A stretch of DNA of 64,000 bases. Origin: Litorimonas sp965205225. GTDB lineage: Bacteria > Pseudomonadota > Alphaproteobacteria > Caulobacterales > Maricaulaceae. The notes under the pieces are model-generated. The model saw nothing but the letters and a program-made list of their open reading frames with translations. It was not told the origin of the DNA and made no database searches. Within the stretch, counting starts at the first letter, position 1; every line of letters starts with the position of its first letter. The stretch spans positions 620,001-684,000 of the forward strand of contig CBDBFZ010000002.1 of the NCBI GenBank assembly GCA_965205225.1, written 5' to 3'. Shown in pieces: positions 15,118-24,201 of this stretch. Made by a program: the position numbers and the translations under genes.

Positions 15118-16349
15118 TGCCCGAAGCAATTGTCGCCTTGGGCGAGACAAAGCGCATTGTCGGACGCCTGCGTTTTGAATCCAATGGTCGTCGGCAATAC
15201 TCTCAGTTTGAGTACGACGAAACATGGCTCGCAGCGGATAACGTATTTGCGCTCTCGCCAGGATTGCCGCTGGGTGCGGGCGGTTTTTTCGCATCCGGCG
15301 GCGGACGCGATGACAAACGGAACGCCTTGCACGGATGCTTTGCTGATGCCGCTCCTGACTCCTGGGGTCGCGCCTTGATGGCGAAAGCCTTGGACGGCGG
15401 CCTGACAGAATTTGATTATCTGACCCGCTCGGATGACAGGACCAGGCAAGGCGCACTCCGATTTTTGGGAGAGGACCTCGAACCTCTTTCTGACCTGTCA
15501 CCGCCCATTCCGCGTCTGGTAGACCTTGAACGGCTTAGGGCTTTATCCGCACGGTTCGAGCGTGACCCCGGCGGCGCAGATGCCGAGGCGTGCGATCTGG
15601 CTGGCGTTGCCGGATCGCTTGGCGGCGCACGGCCGAAGGCCAATGTTGAGGGTGACGGTTATTTCTGGATTGCGAAGTTCACATCCGAGCGGGACAAAAA
15701 ACCGATAGAACGGGCTGAGGTTGCAACGCTCAAAATGGCCGAGGCTTGCGATTTGCATGTCGCCGAGGCGAGGCTAGAACTGAGCGGCAGTGATCACCCC
15801 ATTGCACTTATTCAGCGTTTTGACCGCAGGGGGGCGACGCGTATTCCATACATGTCAGCGCGGACGGCGCTTCAATGGGATCGCCCTGAAGGCGGATATT
15901 ATTCTGACATTGCGGATGTCATCCGGCAGATTTCAAATGACCCGCTGGACGATTTGCGTGAACTCTGGAAGCGTATCGTCTTTACAATTCTCGTATCGAA
16001 CTCAGATGACCATCTGAAAAACCATGGCTTTGTCTATGTCGGTAATGGGCGCTGGAGACTGTCTCGAGCCTTTGACATCAATCCGTCTCCTGACCGTCAT
16101 CGAGTTCTTGAAACAGGCATCATGCGTGGTAAATCTTTTGACGCATCACTTGCTCTGGCTTTGGAGGCGAGTGTTCTATTTGAAATTGAATCGCAAGAAG
16201 CCAGAAAACTGGCGAAAGAAATAGCAAATATTACAACGGGAACGTGGAAGCAATGTTTGCGCGATCAGGGAACAGACGCCAGCCAGTTAAAGCTCTACAC
16301 CGATGCGTTTGAGCATGATGATGCTGAGCGTGCGCTTCGTTTGGATTAG
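15117..16349 (+). CDS. hipA: HipA-type serine/threonine kinase toxin
   Basis: A 410-residue HipA family protein. The N-terminal subdomain (to about 110) includes FADAAPDSWGRALM. GSLGGARPKA is the glycine/serine loop near residue 165, IALIQRFDR lies in the core, and the catalytic loop SNSDDHLKNHGF lies at about 293-304. DINPSP at about 320 gives the metal-binding aspartate. HipA kinases phosphorylate aminoacyl-tRNA synthetases (GltX in E. coli), halt translation and promote persistence. The active-site residues are present, so it should be functional. It is coupled to the antitoxin gene. Confidence 0.9.
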   Translation: MPEAIVALGETKRIVGRLRFESNGRRQYSQFEYDETWLAADNVFALSPGLPLGAGGFFASGGGRDDKRNALHGCFADAAPDSWGRALMAKALDGGLTEFDYLTRSDDRTRQGALRFLGEDLEPLSDLSPPIPRLVDLERLRALSARFERDPGGADAEACDLAGVAGSLGGARPKANVEGDGYFWIAKFTSERDKKPIERAEVATLKMAEACDLHVAEARLELSGSDHPIALIQRFDRRGATRIPYMSARTALQWDRPEGGYYSDIADVIRQISNDPLDDLRELWKRIVFTILVSNSDDHLKNHGFVYVGNGRWRLSRAFDINPSPDRHRVLETGIMRGKSFDASLALALEASVLFEIESQEARKLAKEIANITTGTWKQCLRDQGTDASQLKLYTDAFEHDDAERALRLD

Positions 16350-16393
16350 TTCGCGGTGTCGCGTTTGTAAAATGGAGTTTAACCTTTCATATT

Positions 16394-16792
16394 TTAAGAG
16401 CAATATCGACTCGAATAGGGAGCTTTATTTTTCTGGATTTTCAAGTCAATAATTTCGCCACAGAGATAAAACACGAACAACTCAAATCGGGTTTTGTTGG
16501 CATTGACCTTAAGATACGGACTGTCTGTATAAAGCACAGGTCCCTCCACAGGGCTCGCTTTGATGGCTTGCACGACAATCACGTCGAAGATATCTTGATG
16601 GATTGTGGTGCCGTCAAAACGGCGGCGGCAGTTTTGCGATAGGGTTGAGGCGTCAAAGACAGGTGCGGTTAGCTTCAAGCGTAAAACCAACGGTCGGCCA
16701 CATTGACCTCGATCTCACGCCCCAGTTGATGCTCAGACCTGATGCCAAACAAATAGCCAATTAACCGCGCTTTGAACATCAAAGTCGGATCC
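16394..16792 (-). pseudogene. IS1182-family transposase fragment
   Basis: The minus strand reads DPTLMFKARLIGYLFGIRSE, REIEVNVADRWFYA, then in a shifted frame LRLKLTAPVFDASTLSQN, RRRFDGTTIHQDIFD and LYTDSPYLKVNANKTR. These are consecutive blocks of an IS1182-type N-terminal half. The fragment has at least one frameshift near 16680 and lacks the catalytic remainder. It joins the truncated OmpA-like gene at about 16790. Confidence 0.75.
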
Positions 16793-17125
16793 GTGACCGG
16801 ACGCCATGACGCCCCGATTATCCAGCTCTGCGAGAACCTTTCTGGCACAATCATCCGACAGGTCGAGATTGGACCCGCTGGTGCCGACGCTATCAGCATA
16901 GCCAACCACTTCGATCCGATACAGATCACAATCGTCATAGGCTTTGGACACAGCATCCAGAGTGGCTTTCGTATCAACACCCATCTTGGCCGAACCGGTT
17001 TCAAAGAAAACAGCAAAGGCACGGACCTCGCACATTTCGGACATGGTCATATCGCCGCCCTTGTCCATAGAGGCACAGGCTGTGAGGCCAAGGCTCATGG
17101 CGGACATCATTAGAATCTTACGCAT
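16733..17125 (-). CDS. OmpA-like lipoprotein, C-terminus replaced by IS sequence
   Basis: From the ATG at 17125 the protein starts MRKILMMSAMSLGLTACASM, a lipoprotein signal peptide with lipobox LTAC. An OmpA/Pal peptidoglycan-binding-like domain follows: VFFETGSAKM (about 37-46), RIEVVGYADSVGTSGSNLD and ARKVLAELDNRGV. A full OmpA domain needs roughly 30 more residues. Here the frame instead runs into transposase DNA near 16790 and ends SAVNWLFVWHQV, which belongs to the IS. The product is therefore truncated and probably non-functional. Confidence 0.7.
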   Translation of the reverse strand: MRKILMMSAMSLGLTACASMDKGGDMTMSEMCEVRAFAVFFETGSAKMGVDTKATLDAVSKAYDDCDLYRIEVVGYADSVGTSGSNLDLSDDCARKVLAELDNRGVMASGHGSDFDVQSAVNWLFVWHQV

Positions 17126-17257
17126 TTTATCTCCATAATTGTGTCTAGTCTGTTCTCGCAACAGGTCGCCGCCCGGAAAGTTCTGGTTCTCGACAAAGCT
17201 AAGCGCGTGATCACTGATGACTAGCCCTCACCCGCCAAGGTCGTTAAGTCAGCCGCC

Positions 17258-18328
17258 ATGTCGTTTAACTCCTATGGCCATCTGTTCCATATCACGAGCT
17301 GGGGCGAGTCGCATGGGTCGGCCATCGGTTGCGTCATCGATGGCTGTCCACCGCGTATTAAGCTGGCGGAATCCGACATTCAGCCTTTCCTTGATGCGCG
17401 CCGTCCAGGCACGTCGCGTTTCGTGACCCAGCGCCGTGAACCAGATCAGGTACGCATTCTGTCCGGTGTATTCGAGGGCATGACGACGGGAACGCCGATC
17501 AGTCTGATGATCGAAAATCAGGATCAGCGCTCCAAGGACTATTCCGAGATCAAGGACCGCTACCGCCCCGGTCATGCCGACTATACCTATGATGCCAAAT
17601 ATGGGCATCGCGACTATCGAGGCGGCGGACGGTCCAGCGCCCGGGAAACGGCGACGCGGGTTGCTGCGGGGGCGATTGCGCGCAAGATTATTGGCGACGT
17701 GACCGTGCGCGGGGCCGTCATCTCAATCGGCGACCAGGCAATTGATCGCTCAAAATGGGACTGGGACGAGACATCGAATAATCCATTCTGGTGCCCGGAC
17801 GGCGCAGCTGCCAAACGCTGGGAAGACTATCTCGACGATATTCGCAAGTCAGGCAATTCGGTCGGGGCAATTGTCGAAGTGCAAGCGGGCGGCGTACCTG
17901 CCGGATGGGGCTCGCCTGTCTACGCCAAGCTGGACACAGAAATCGCAGCAGGACTGATGAGCATCAACGCCGTTAAAGGCGTTGAGATCGGCGATGGGTT
18001 TGCGGCGGGCCGTGCCAAGGGCACGGATAATGCCGACGAAATGCGCATTGGCGCTGATGGGCAGATCGAATTCCTCGCCAATCATTCAGGCGGCGTTCTC
18101 GGCGGGATCAGCAGCGGCAACACGCTTGTCGCGCGCCTCGCGATCAAACCGACCTCCTCCATGCTCGTCCCGACCCGTTCGGTGAACGCCAAGGGTGAGG
18201 AGGTCGAGGTCGTCACCAAAGGCCGCCACGACCCCTGTGTCGGCATCCGCGCCGTTCCCGTCGCCGAAGCCATGCTCGCCTGTGCGCTCGCCGACGCCTT
18301 CCTGATGCACCGCGCTCAAATCGGATAA
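17258..18328 (+). CDS. aroC: chorismate synthase
   Basis: A 356-residue protein of normal length for AroC, the last step of the shikimate pathway (5-enolpyruvylshikimate-3-phosphate to chorismate, with reduced FMN). The opening MSFNSYGHLFHITSWGESHG is the family signature. The second is GRSSARETATRVAAGAIARK with H-R-D-Y-R-G-G just before it, and the third is GISSGNTLVARLAIKPTSS near the C-terminus. The hydrolase gene follows after five bases and may be co-transcribed. The frame is intact. Confidence 0.95.
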   Translation: MSFNSYGHLFHITSWGESHGSAIGCVIDGCPPRIKLAESDIQPFLDARRPGTSRFVTQRREPDQVRILSGVFEGMTTGTPISLMIENQDQRSKDYSEIKDRYRPGHADYTYDAKYGHRDYRGGGRSSARETATRVAAGAIARKIIGDVTVRGAVISIGDQAIDRSKWDWDETSNNPFWCPDGAAAKRWEDYLDDIRKSGNSVGAIVEVQAGGVPAGWGSPVYAKLDTEIAAGLMSINAVKGVEIGDGFAAGRAKGTDNADEMRIGADGQIEFLANHSGGVLGGISSGNTLVARLAIKPTSSMLVPTRSVNAKGEEVEVVTKGRHDPCVGIRAVPVAEAMLACALADAFLMHRAQIG

Positions 18329-18333
18329 GTCCC

Positions 18334-19434
18334 ATGCTTCATCTTCTTCTGATACCCCCGGTCTTTGCTGGCGTTCTGGGCCTTGCGGTGTGGAGCCTGA
18401 CACGGCGGCTGTCCGGGACAGATCTTAAGGCGTTTGATCAGGCACCGCCGCTGTTCCGCGATGCGGATCCGGACAGTGATGGCCTTAATGTTGTGAATGA
18501 CTATCTGGTGGAAAACTTCATCAAGCCGGCCCAGGCGGCCAATGCAAAAACCGGGTGGGAGAATAAGCGCGAACGGTTCGAACAGGTTGGACTGGCGCGG
18601 ACAGATCTGGTCGCCGAATATCGCGACGTGACTTTCGAAATGAATGGCCAGCCCGTCCATGGGCGCTGGACCTTGCTGCCGGGCTACGACCCGGATCGGC
18701 GCATCCTCTATCTACACGGTGGCGCGTTTACCGTGGGATCGGACGTTTCGCACCGCCCTATCACCTGGAACCTAGCGAAGCGTACAGCTTGTGCCGTGTT
18801 TACGCCGAACTATCGGTTGATGCCTGAAAATTCGCGTCGTAACACGATTGAGGATAGTCGTGCAGCCTATCACTGGATCCTGGATAACGGGCCTGACGGT
18901 CCGGCCCCGGCCGACGCGCTGGGCGTCGCGGGCGACAGTGCGGGCGGCAATCTGACCCTGATGATGATCAATTATGCGCGCGATGCAGGACTGCGCCAGC
19001 CAGACGCGGCCTATACGTTATCGCCCTCATCAGATGCCACTGCCGCGTCGCCGACCTTCAAACAGAACATCGAAACCGATCTGATGCTACAGCCCCTGTT
19101 TCGGCCGCTGCTCAAACTACCGAGGCCTGTCTTGCTTGCAAGCATGCGCTACGCAGCAAAGATCAACCCGTCACATCCGGACGTCAGTCCGATTTTCAAC
19201 GATCTATCTGGATTACCACCGACCCTTGTTCAGGCCAGTCAGGAAGAGATGCTTTACGGGGACGCCGTCCGGTATGTGAACAAGGCCAAGGCCGCCGGGT
19301 CACCCGCCCAGCTGCAGGCTTGGTCACATATGCCCCATGTTTTTCAGATCTTCGACGATGTCCTGCCGGAAGCCCGAGAGGCGCTTGATGAGGCGGGGTT
19401 GTTCTTCCGCAAACATGGTGTTGCTAAGCCGTGA
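18334..19434 (+). CDS. HSL-family alpha/beta hydrolase
   Basis: 366 residues. A hydrophobic N-terminal segment (LHLLLIPPVFAGVLGLAVW) probably anchors it in the membrane. The oxyanion-hole motif is YLHGGAFT (about 126-133), the nucleophile elbow is GVAGDSAGGN (about 194-203) and the catalytic histidine lies in HMPHVFQIF (about 331-339). This matches the hormone-sensitive-lipase group of esterases. The natural ester is unknown. It starts five bases after aroC and its stop overlaps the next start (GTGA), suggesting an aroC-hydrolase-RDD unit. Confidence 0.85.
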   Translation: MLHLLLIPPVFAGVLGLAVWSLTRRLSGTDLKAFDQAPPLFRDADPDSDGLNVVNDYLVENFIKPAQAANAKTGWENKRERFEQVGLARTDLVAEYRDVTFEMNGQPVHGRWTLLPGYDPDRRILYLHGGAFTVGSDVSHRPITWNLAKRTACAVFTPNYRLMPENSRRNTIEDSRAAYHWILDNGPDGPAPADALGVAGDSAGGNLTLMMINYARDAGLRQPDAAYTLSPSSDATAASPTFKQNIETDLMLQPLFRPLLKLPRPVLLASMRYAAKINPSHPDVSPIFNDLSGLPPTLVQASQEEMLYGDAVRYVNKAKAAGSPAQLQAWSHMPHVFQIFDDVLPEAREALDEAGLFFRKHGVAKP

Positions 19435-19949
19435 AGCATCCATGGCAACGGATCGGCGCTTATCTGATTGATTATGGTATGATCCTGCTGTGGATGGCGG
19501 CACTGTTCGGCGCTGCAAGCCTTGGCTGGCTTGCTATCGAAATACCTGACGCCTTTACGACGAAAGCCCGATGGCTCGCGCAGGGCCAAGCTTTCCTAAT
19601 GCTGACCCTCCCCGTCTACCTATACTTTACTATCAGCGAGATGTTTGTGCGTCAGGCGACGCTTGGCAAGCGGGTCCTCCAGCTGAGGTTTAAAGGGCGT
19701 CCAGCGCAGATCATTCTACGAAACATGCTGAAATTCGCGCCGTGGGAAGTGACTCACACCGGCATCTGGCACGGCATGAATGTACCGTTCGGGAGCGCAC
19801 CAACGCCATTGGGTTGGACGTTATTCGCGGTTTCAATGGGACTGTCATTCCTCTACTTTATCTCTCTATTCGTCCGCAATGGGCACCCGCCTTATGACGG
19901 GCTGGCCGGTACACAGGTCGCGCGCGTCTTGGCTGACAATGATCCTTAA
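19431..19949 (+). CDS. RDD family membrane protein
   Basis: 172 residues from GTG, overlapping the hydrolase stop by four bases. It begins RIGAYLIDYGMILLWMAALFG, the R-x-x-A-x-x-I-D pattern of RDD proteins, and has about four membrane segments. TLGKRVLQLRFKGR is the second conserved block. The function of RDD proteins is generally unclear; transport or envelope roles have been proposed. The frame is intact. Confidence 0.8.
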   Translation: MKHPWQRIGAYLIDYGMILLWMAALFGAASLGWLAIEIPDAFTTKARWLAQGQAFLMLTLPVYLYFTISEMFVRQATLGKRVLQLRFKGRPAQIILRNMLKFAPWEVTHTGIWHGMNVPFGSAPTPLGWTLFAVSMGLSFLYFISLFVRNGHPPYDGLAGTQVARVLADNDP

Positions 19950-20062
19950 CCATGCTTAAACCGCGCATGAACGCATGGCTCAGAGTGGCTTCAAAGAACA
20001 TCTCTTAGGAATAACTCATCGGCGGGATTTCTCCCAGCCCGAGCCAACCAAGAGATGTTTCC

Positions 20063-20764
20063 ATGCGAAATACTTTTACAAAATCCCTGGCTGCTGTCTC
20101 TCTGGCTGCAGCTGCCCTCGCCCTTCCGACCGTCGCGTCGGCAGGTGAGTACCGCAAATGCAAAGATACTGAAGCCGCGATTGCGGGGGGCCTGATCGGC
20201 GGATCGCTCGGCACGGTCCTTGGCGAGGAAATTGCTGAACGCAGTGACAAGACTGAAGGCGCGATCGCCGGAGCCGTCATTGGTGGCATTATCGGCGCAG
20301 TCATTGGTGATGGCGCGAACGACTGTGAAAAAGATGGCCGGATCTACCGCAATGTCCGGGCGATAGGCTCCTATCAGAGCATAAGCGCTCACCAGCCTGC
20401 CTATCAGACGGTCCAATACCGCGGAAATAATCGTGGCTATAACGACCGTAACCGTCAAACCAGCTATGGCTATTCGTCCCGCCAGTACGATCGCGATATG
20501 CGCCGAATTAACCGCCACATCGACCAGTTGCGCAATGAGCGCCGCGAGCTGAAACAGTGTCAGCGCTATGAGCGTCGCGGCCACTGGATCCGGCGTCGTT
20601 TGAACGAGATCAGCCATGAGCTGGATCATCTGAAGAACGAACGCCGCCGGGTGAAGTGGGCCTATAATAATCGCCGCGATCGCCGGGATTATCGTCCTAG
20701 CAATTTCTGCGCATCGACGCTTTTGCCCTGCTTATATTCTACCATATCGGCATGTTCTATGTGA
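20063..20764 (+). CDS. glycine-zipper protein, C-terminus fused to pseudogene DNA
   Basis: 233 residues. A signal peptide (MRNTFTKSLAAVSLAAAALA, cleavage after VASA) precedes a glycine-zipper 2TM-like domain at about 40-90 (AAIAGGLIGGSLGTVLGEEI and GAIAGAVIGGIIGAVIGDG). A long basic region rich in R, Y and N follows, with a heptad-like helix (INRHIDQLRNERRELKQ). Such proteins sit in the periplasm or outer membrane. From about residue 213 the frame enters acyltransferase DNA and ends SNFCAST...ISACSM, so the original stop seems lost and the last 20 or so residues are accidental. RBS: AAGAGATG upstream. Confidence 0.75.
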   Translation: MRNTFTKSLAAVSLAAAALALPTVASAGEYRKCKDTEAAIAGGLIGGSLGTVLGEEIAERSDKTEGAIAGAVIGGIIGAVIGDGANDCEKDGRIYRNVRAIGSYQSISAHQPAYQTVQYRGNNRGYNDRNRQTSYGYSSRQYDRDMRRINRHIDQLRNERRELKQCQRYERRGHWIRRRLNEISHELDHLKNERRRVKWAYNNRRDRRDYRPSNFCASTLLPCLYSTISACSM

Positions 20765-21617
20765 GCTGGACCCAGACCAAGCGTCTGTTCGTGCCGTCAT
20801 TGTTAGTCATACTGGTTGTTGTTGTCCCGCAAGCGTGGCTACAACTGGTCGAATCCGGCGAAGTGTCGGTCTGTTCTCTTTCTATCCAGGCTATTTGACC
20901 GACATTTACTCTATCACGACCTGGAACCATCTCTGCTATATCGCCTACATTCTTGTCTACACGCTTCTATTGCTTCCGGTCGCCCGCCTCCTTCTGAGTC
21001 GATTGAGCCAACACTCGAATGATCCTTGTCGGGCCGGCTGGGCGGACTTATCCTGCTCATGCTCACACCCCACATGCTGATCCGACTGACGCTGGATGCG
21101 CGCTTCCTGACGACGCATGACCTGACCGGTGACTGGGCCAATACGCCCATAGCGCGGTTTGGCTATTGACGGGTTATGTCATCGCAAAATCATCTGCAGT
21201 CTGGGCCGCCCTGCGATCCGGGCGATGGGGGCTTCTCGCTCTGAGCCTCGGACTGGGTGCCATATTGACCCCCATATGGATCCATTGGGACGCAGATTCA
21301 GAAACCGAAACCTAGTTATGGCCCGCGCGCGTGCCGGACGTGTTCTCTATCTCACCGAAGTCGGCTTTCCTTACTATATCCTGCCTCAGACCATAATCGT
21401 GATGGCCGGATTCTGGCTGACGCGGCGAGACCTTCCGGTGAGTTTCGAATTCGGCTTGCTCACGGCGACCACCGTAGGCGGCTGTGTGATCGGTCACGAG
21501 ATCATTCGCCGCATTGCTATATTGCGGCCTCTGTTCGGACTGAAATCAATACGGAAGACGAGCCGTCGGTTGCAGAAGAGTGAGCCCGGTCCTTCCCAGC
21601 ATCGTCAGCCAATCTAG
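20707..21617 (+). pseudogene. acyltransferase-3 family membrane protein, broken
   Basis: Consecutive pieces occur in changing frames on the + strand. These are LRIDAFALLIFYHIGMFYVSW at the start, SITTWNHLCYIAYILVYTLL (about 20905-20970), MLIRLTLDARFL (about 21070-21110) and, near the C-terminus, VGFPYYILPQTIIVMAGFWL with HEIIRRIAILRPLFGLK (about 21360-21550). Together they match the acyltransferase-3/OpgC-like fold (about ten membrane helices), which moves acyl groups onto envelope glycans. The first helix is truncated where it joins the glycine-zipper gene, and several frameshifts are present. Confidence 0.7.
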
Positions 21618-21688
21618 GGTCTGACCCAATTTGAGTTATTGATTTATGATTAGAGTACTGATTCAATCTTGGTGAAGGAGATTGGATC

Positions 21689-21757
21689 ATGCGATTTGAC
21701 CTATCTGATGAGGAATGGGCTGTGATTGAGCCGTTATTGCCGCGAGGCGAGAATTAA
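21689..21757 (+). pseudogene. 5' scrap of an IS5-type transposase
   Basis: The + strand reads MRFDLSDEEWAVIEPLLPRG, the standard beginning of IS5-family transposases, then a stop after E-N. It is followed by an oppositely oriented IS5 remnant, so one element probably inserted into or recombined with another. Confidence 0.65.
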
Positions 21758-22395
21758 AATTCGTGCCCTGTCCTTAGGCTCCATCAGACTCGACAGCCGA
21801 TGGAGCCCACGCGACGGACTCACCAAGCTGAAGCGGTACTTTCGTCACGATACGGTCTCTCATAACCCTTATCACCGATCAATGTGATGTCCGGCCCATC
21901 GGGCAGGACAGGATAAAGGATTTTCGCACCAAGATGGTCTGAGGTCTGACCCGCTGTTAGATATAGGGCGATCGGACGACCCATTCCATCGCATACAGCG
22001 TGTAGCTTTGTGTTCAGGCTTTGTGTTCAGGCCGCCTTTAGTGCGTCCGATGTGACGGGGAAGTATCCCCCTTTTAAGAGGCTTGACGCCGTGCGATGGG
22101 TTTTGAGGTAAGTGGCATCGATCATGAGTGTATCTGGTAGGCCATTATCTGCCGTCAGGTAGCTAAAATCTTGTCGAAAACGCCCATCTCGGTCCAGCGA
22201 CGGAAGCGGTTGTAAAAGGTCTTATGAGGCCCATACTCACAAGGGTGCATCGCGCCAAGGCAGACCATTTTTCAGAACAAAGATGATCCCGGAAATTACC
22301 TTCCGATCATCAACACGAGGTCGCACCATGCGCCAGCGGAAAGAAAGGCTCGATCTTCGACATCTGCGCTTCAGACAACCAGAACAAATAAGACA
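21758..22395 (-). pseudogene. IS5-family transposase remnant
   Basis: From 22395 the minus strand reads MSYLFWLSEAQMSKIEPFFP, VISGIIFVLKNGLPWRDAP, YGPHKTFYNRFRRW and MIDATYLKTHRTASSLLKGG, in changing frames. This is the first two-thirds of an IS5-type transposase. A 13-base tandem duplication (TTTGTGTTCAGGC, 22008-22033) breaks the frame before the later catalytic part. It is not functional. Confidence 0.7.
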
Positions 22396-22528
22396 TGGAA
22401 AAACTCCTTTGACACTCTGAATCACCATTCGCTTAAAAACACAAATTAATAGGGTTTGTGCTTAGGCTGTAGTGAAGAATTAACTTTTATTTTCTATAAT
22501 GTTTCTTCATTTTGTCAGGAGCGCACAT

Positions 22529-22924
22529 ATGTCTGGTTATCAGGAACTTACGGATGAACAATGGAGCCGTTTAAAGCCTTATTTGCCTTATGGGAGCACA
22601 GGGAAACGAGGTCGCAACGCCAATAACAGGCTTTTCATTGATGCTTTGTTGTGGATGGCCCGTTCGGGCGGGCGTTGGCGCGATTTACCCGAACGGTTCG
22701 GGCGTTTTGACAGTGTCAAACGGCGTTATTATCTCTGGGTTGAGGCCGGGGTTTTAGAAGATGTCTTTAAGGCCTTGCGCACCCACGCTGATCAAGAGTG
22801 GCTGATGATGGATGCCACAATTGTGCGGGCGCATGCCCAAGCGGCCGGGGCGCGGCATAAAAAAGGGGGCCTGATGCCCACGCATTGGGGCGTTCCAGGG
22901 GGGGACGTTCCAAGGGCGGCCTGA
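22529..22924 (+). CDS. IS427-group transposase OrfA
   Basis: About 131 residues from the ATG at 22529, with AGGAG upstream. It opens YQELTDEQWSRLKPYLP and continues GGRWRDLPERFGRFDSVKRR and LMMDATIVRAHAQAAGA, the first catalytic aspartate block. The frame ends after A6G5 (22859-22869). In this group a -1 frameshift at such a tract produces the full OrfAB transposase. Confidence 0.85.
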   Translation: MSGYQELTDEQWSRLKPYLPYGSTGKRGRNANNRLFIDALLWMARSGGRWRDLPERFGRFDSVKRRYYLWVEAGVLEDVFKALRTHADQEWLMMDATIVRAHAQAAGARHKKGGLMPTHWGVPGGDVPRAA

Positions 22925-23307
22925 CGACAAAAATACATGGGCTGACAGATGCATTGGGTTTACCTCTGCGCCTGATAGCAACGGGCGGGCATTGTAGCGA
23001 AATGACGCAAGCCGCCGCCTTATTGGCAGGGTTTAAGGCGGATCATGTCTTGGCGGATAAGGGCTATGATGGCCGGTGCGTTATAGACGCGGTGAATGAG
23101 AGCGGGGCTATGCCCGTTATTCCGTCCCGGAAAAATGCGCGCAAGCCAAGGCAAACTGATATGGCTTTGTATAAGGAACGTAATATTGTCGAGCGTTTCT
23201 TTGGCTATCTCAAACAGTTCCGGCGTGTGGCTACGCGATATGACAAGCATATCCAAAACTATATGGGCTTCGTCTATATCGCAGCTATCAAGATCTGGCT
23301 CAAATGA
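22870..23307 (+). CDS. IS427-group transposase OrfB (by -1 frameshift)
   Basis: The second frame carries ALGRSRGG, then TTKIHGLTDALGLPLRLI, HVLADKGYDG and NIVERFFGYLKQFRRVATRYDK, the remaining D and E of the DDE core. ALGRSRGG belongs just after the OrfA part, so the frame change lies upstream of it, at A6G5 (22859-22869). The frame has no start with an RBS of its own and is expected only as an OrfA-OrfB fusion. Confidence 0.85.
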   Translation, partial: PDAHALGRSRGGRSKGGLTTKIHGLTDALGLPLRLIATGGHCSEMTQAAALLAGFKADHVLADKGYDGRCVIDAVNESGAMPVIPSRKNARKPRQTDMALYKERNIVERFFGYLKQFRRVATRYDKHIQNYMGFVYIAAIKIWLK

Positions 23308-23360
23308 TTAATGCTTCTCTACGACCTAGAACTTTCTCAATGAAGTTGGTTTTACCGCTC

Positions 23361-23765
23361 TTATATTGCGGTGGAGTCGTGTCCGATCCGCAGCAGGTCC
23401 TGCTTTAAAGCCGCATATTCAGCCTTGAGTTCAGGGTCGAGGCGCAGTTGATCGTGAAATTTCAAGCGACGGTCGATCTCTGGTGATCCCATCTCGAATG
23501 CATGGATATTGGTCGCCCAATTCAAATGAGTGTTTGGAAATTTCAGATAATGGCTCCCTTTAATATTCTATGTGCCACGTATGTCGTAGCCTTGCTCTTC
23601 GAAACGATGGGACTGACTGACCAAGTCTGGAAGGTTTGGAACGACAGGGAGTATGTCGATGACCGGTTTGGCAATCAGACCTGAAACGGCTATGCTACCA
23701 ATATGATGAAATGAGATGTTCCGAGCGGGCATGAGAGGGCGCAGAAGCGCGACATGCCGCTCAAA
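23361..23765 (-). pseudogene. GrpB/UPF0157 family protein, broken
   Basis: One minus-strand frame reads FERHVALLRPLMPARNISFH, HIGSIAVSGLIAKPVIDILP, a TAG after YDIRGT, NIKGSHYLKFPNTHLNWAT, NIHAFEMGSPEIDRRLKFHD and AEYAALKQDLL. This is a nearly complete GrpB domain (nucleotidyltransferase-like, uncharacterised). The start is missing and a stop interrupts it. It ends at TAA 23361-23363. Confidence 0.75.
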
Positions 23766-23824
23766 AGCGTTGGGCTAGGACGGATTGCTTTCGACAAGTC
23801 GTCTCAGCGGGCTCTTCATGCGTC

Positions 23825-24169
23825 TCACGCGTCGCCTGTTCCGGCTTTGGGAGAAAAATATTTCTCAAACTTGCCGGTTTCGTCTTCAAATTTCTCACGA
23901 TCTTCGGGTGAGTCTTTTTTGACCGTGATAACGGGCCACAATTCGGCATATTTACTGTTGATTTCCAGCCATTTGCCGTCCGGATCATCTTCAGTATCTG
24001 GGACAATGGCGTCGACCGGGCATTCCGGTTCGCAAACGCCGCAATCGATACACTCGTCAGGATGGATGACGAGCATGTTTTCGCCTTCGTAGAAGCAGTC
24101 GACAGGACAGACTTCGACGCAGTCCATGAACTTGCATTTGATGCATTCGTCTTTGACGATGTAAGTCAT
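23825..24169 (-). CDS. fdxA: 7Fe ferredoxin FdxA
   Basis: 114 residues from the ATG at 24169; upstream codons in frame belong to the decayed S4 gene. The opening TYIVKDECIKCKFMDCVEVCP and the following CIDCGVCEPECPVDAI provide the cysteines of one [3Fe-4S] and one [4Fe-4S] cluster. The length and acidic C-terminal tail (to KAGTGDA) are normal for alphaproteobacterial FdxA. It carries electrons in the cytoplasm. It remains intact although the genes that usually precede it (helicase, S4 protein) are broken here. Confidence 0.93.
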   Translation of the reverse strand: MTYIVKDECIKCKFMDCVEVCPVDCFYEGENMLVIHPDECIDCGVCEPECPVDAIVPDTEDDPDGKWLEINSKYAELWPVITVKKDSPEDREKFEDETGKFEKYFSPKAGTGDA

Positions 24170-24201
24170 GGGCGGCGCTTTGGCGGCGAGGCGGGAGCGT
24201 G

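Larger units (their letters stand above)
22463..23328 (+). mobile_element. IS5-family (IS427 group) element, complete
   Basis: The imperfect inverted ends are TAGGCTGTAGTGAAGAATTA at 22463 and, as the complement of the right end, TAGGTCGTAGAGAAGCATTA finishing at 23328. The size is about 866 bp. A T(TA)G / C(TA)G context at both ends fits the TA target preference of the group. The two transposase frames are joined by frameshifting. A remnant of a close relative's right end is at 27976-28041. Confidence 0.85.

Noticed and set aside
17140..17225. Short + frame reading VAARKVLVLDKAKRVITDD before aroC
   Set aside because: It looks like the tail of a lost gene, but its upstream part is antisense to the lipoprotein start and shows no protein character. 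It is too short to name.
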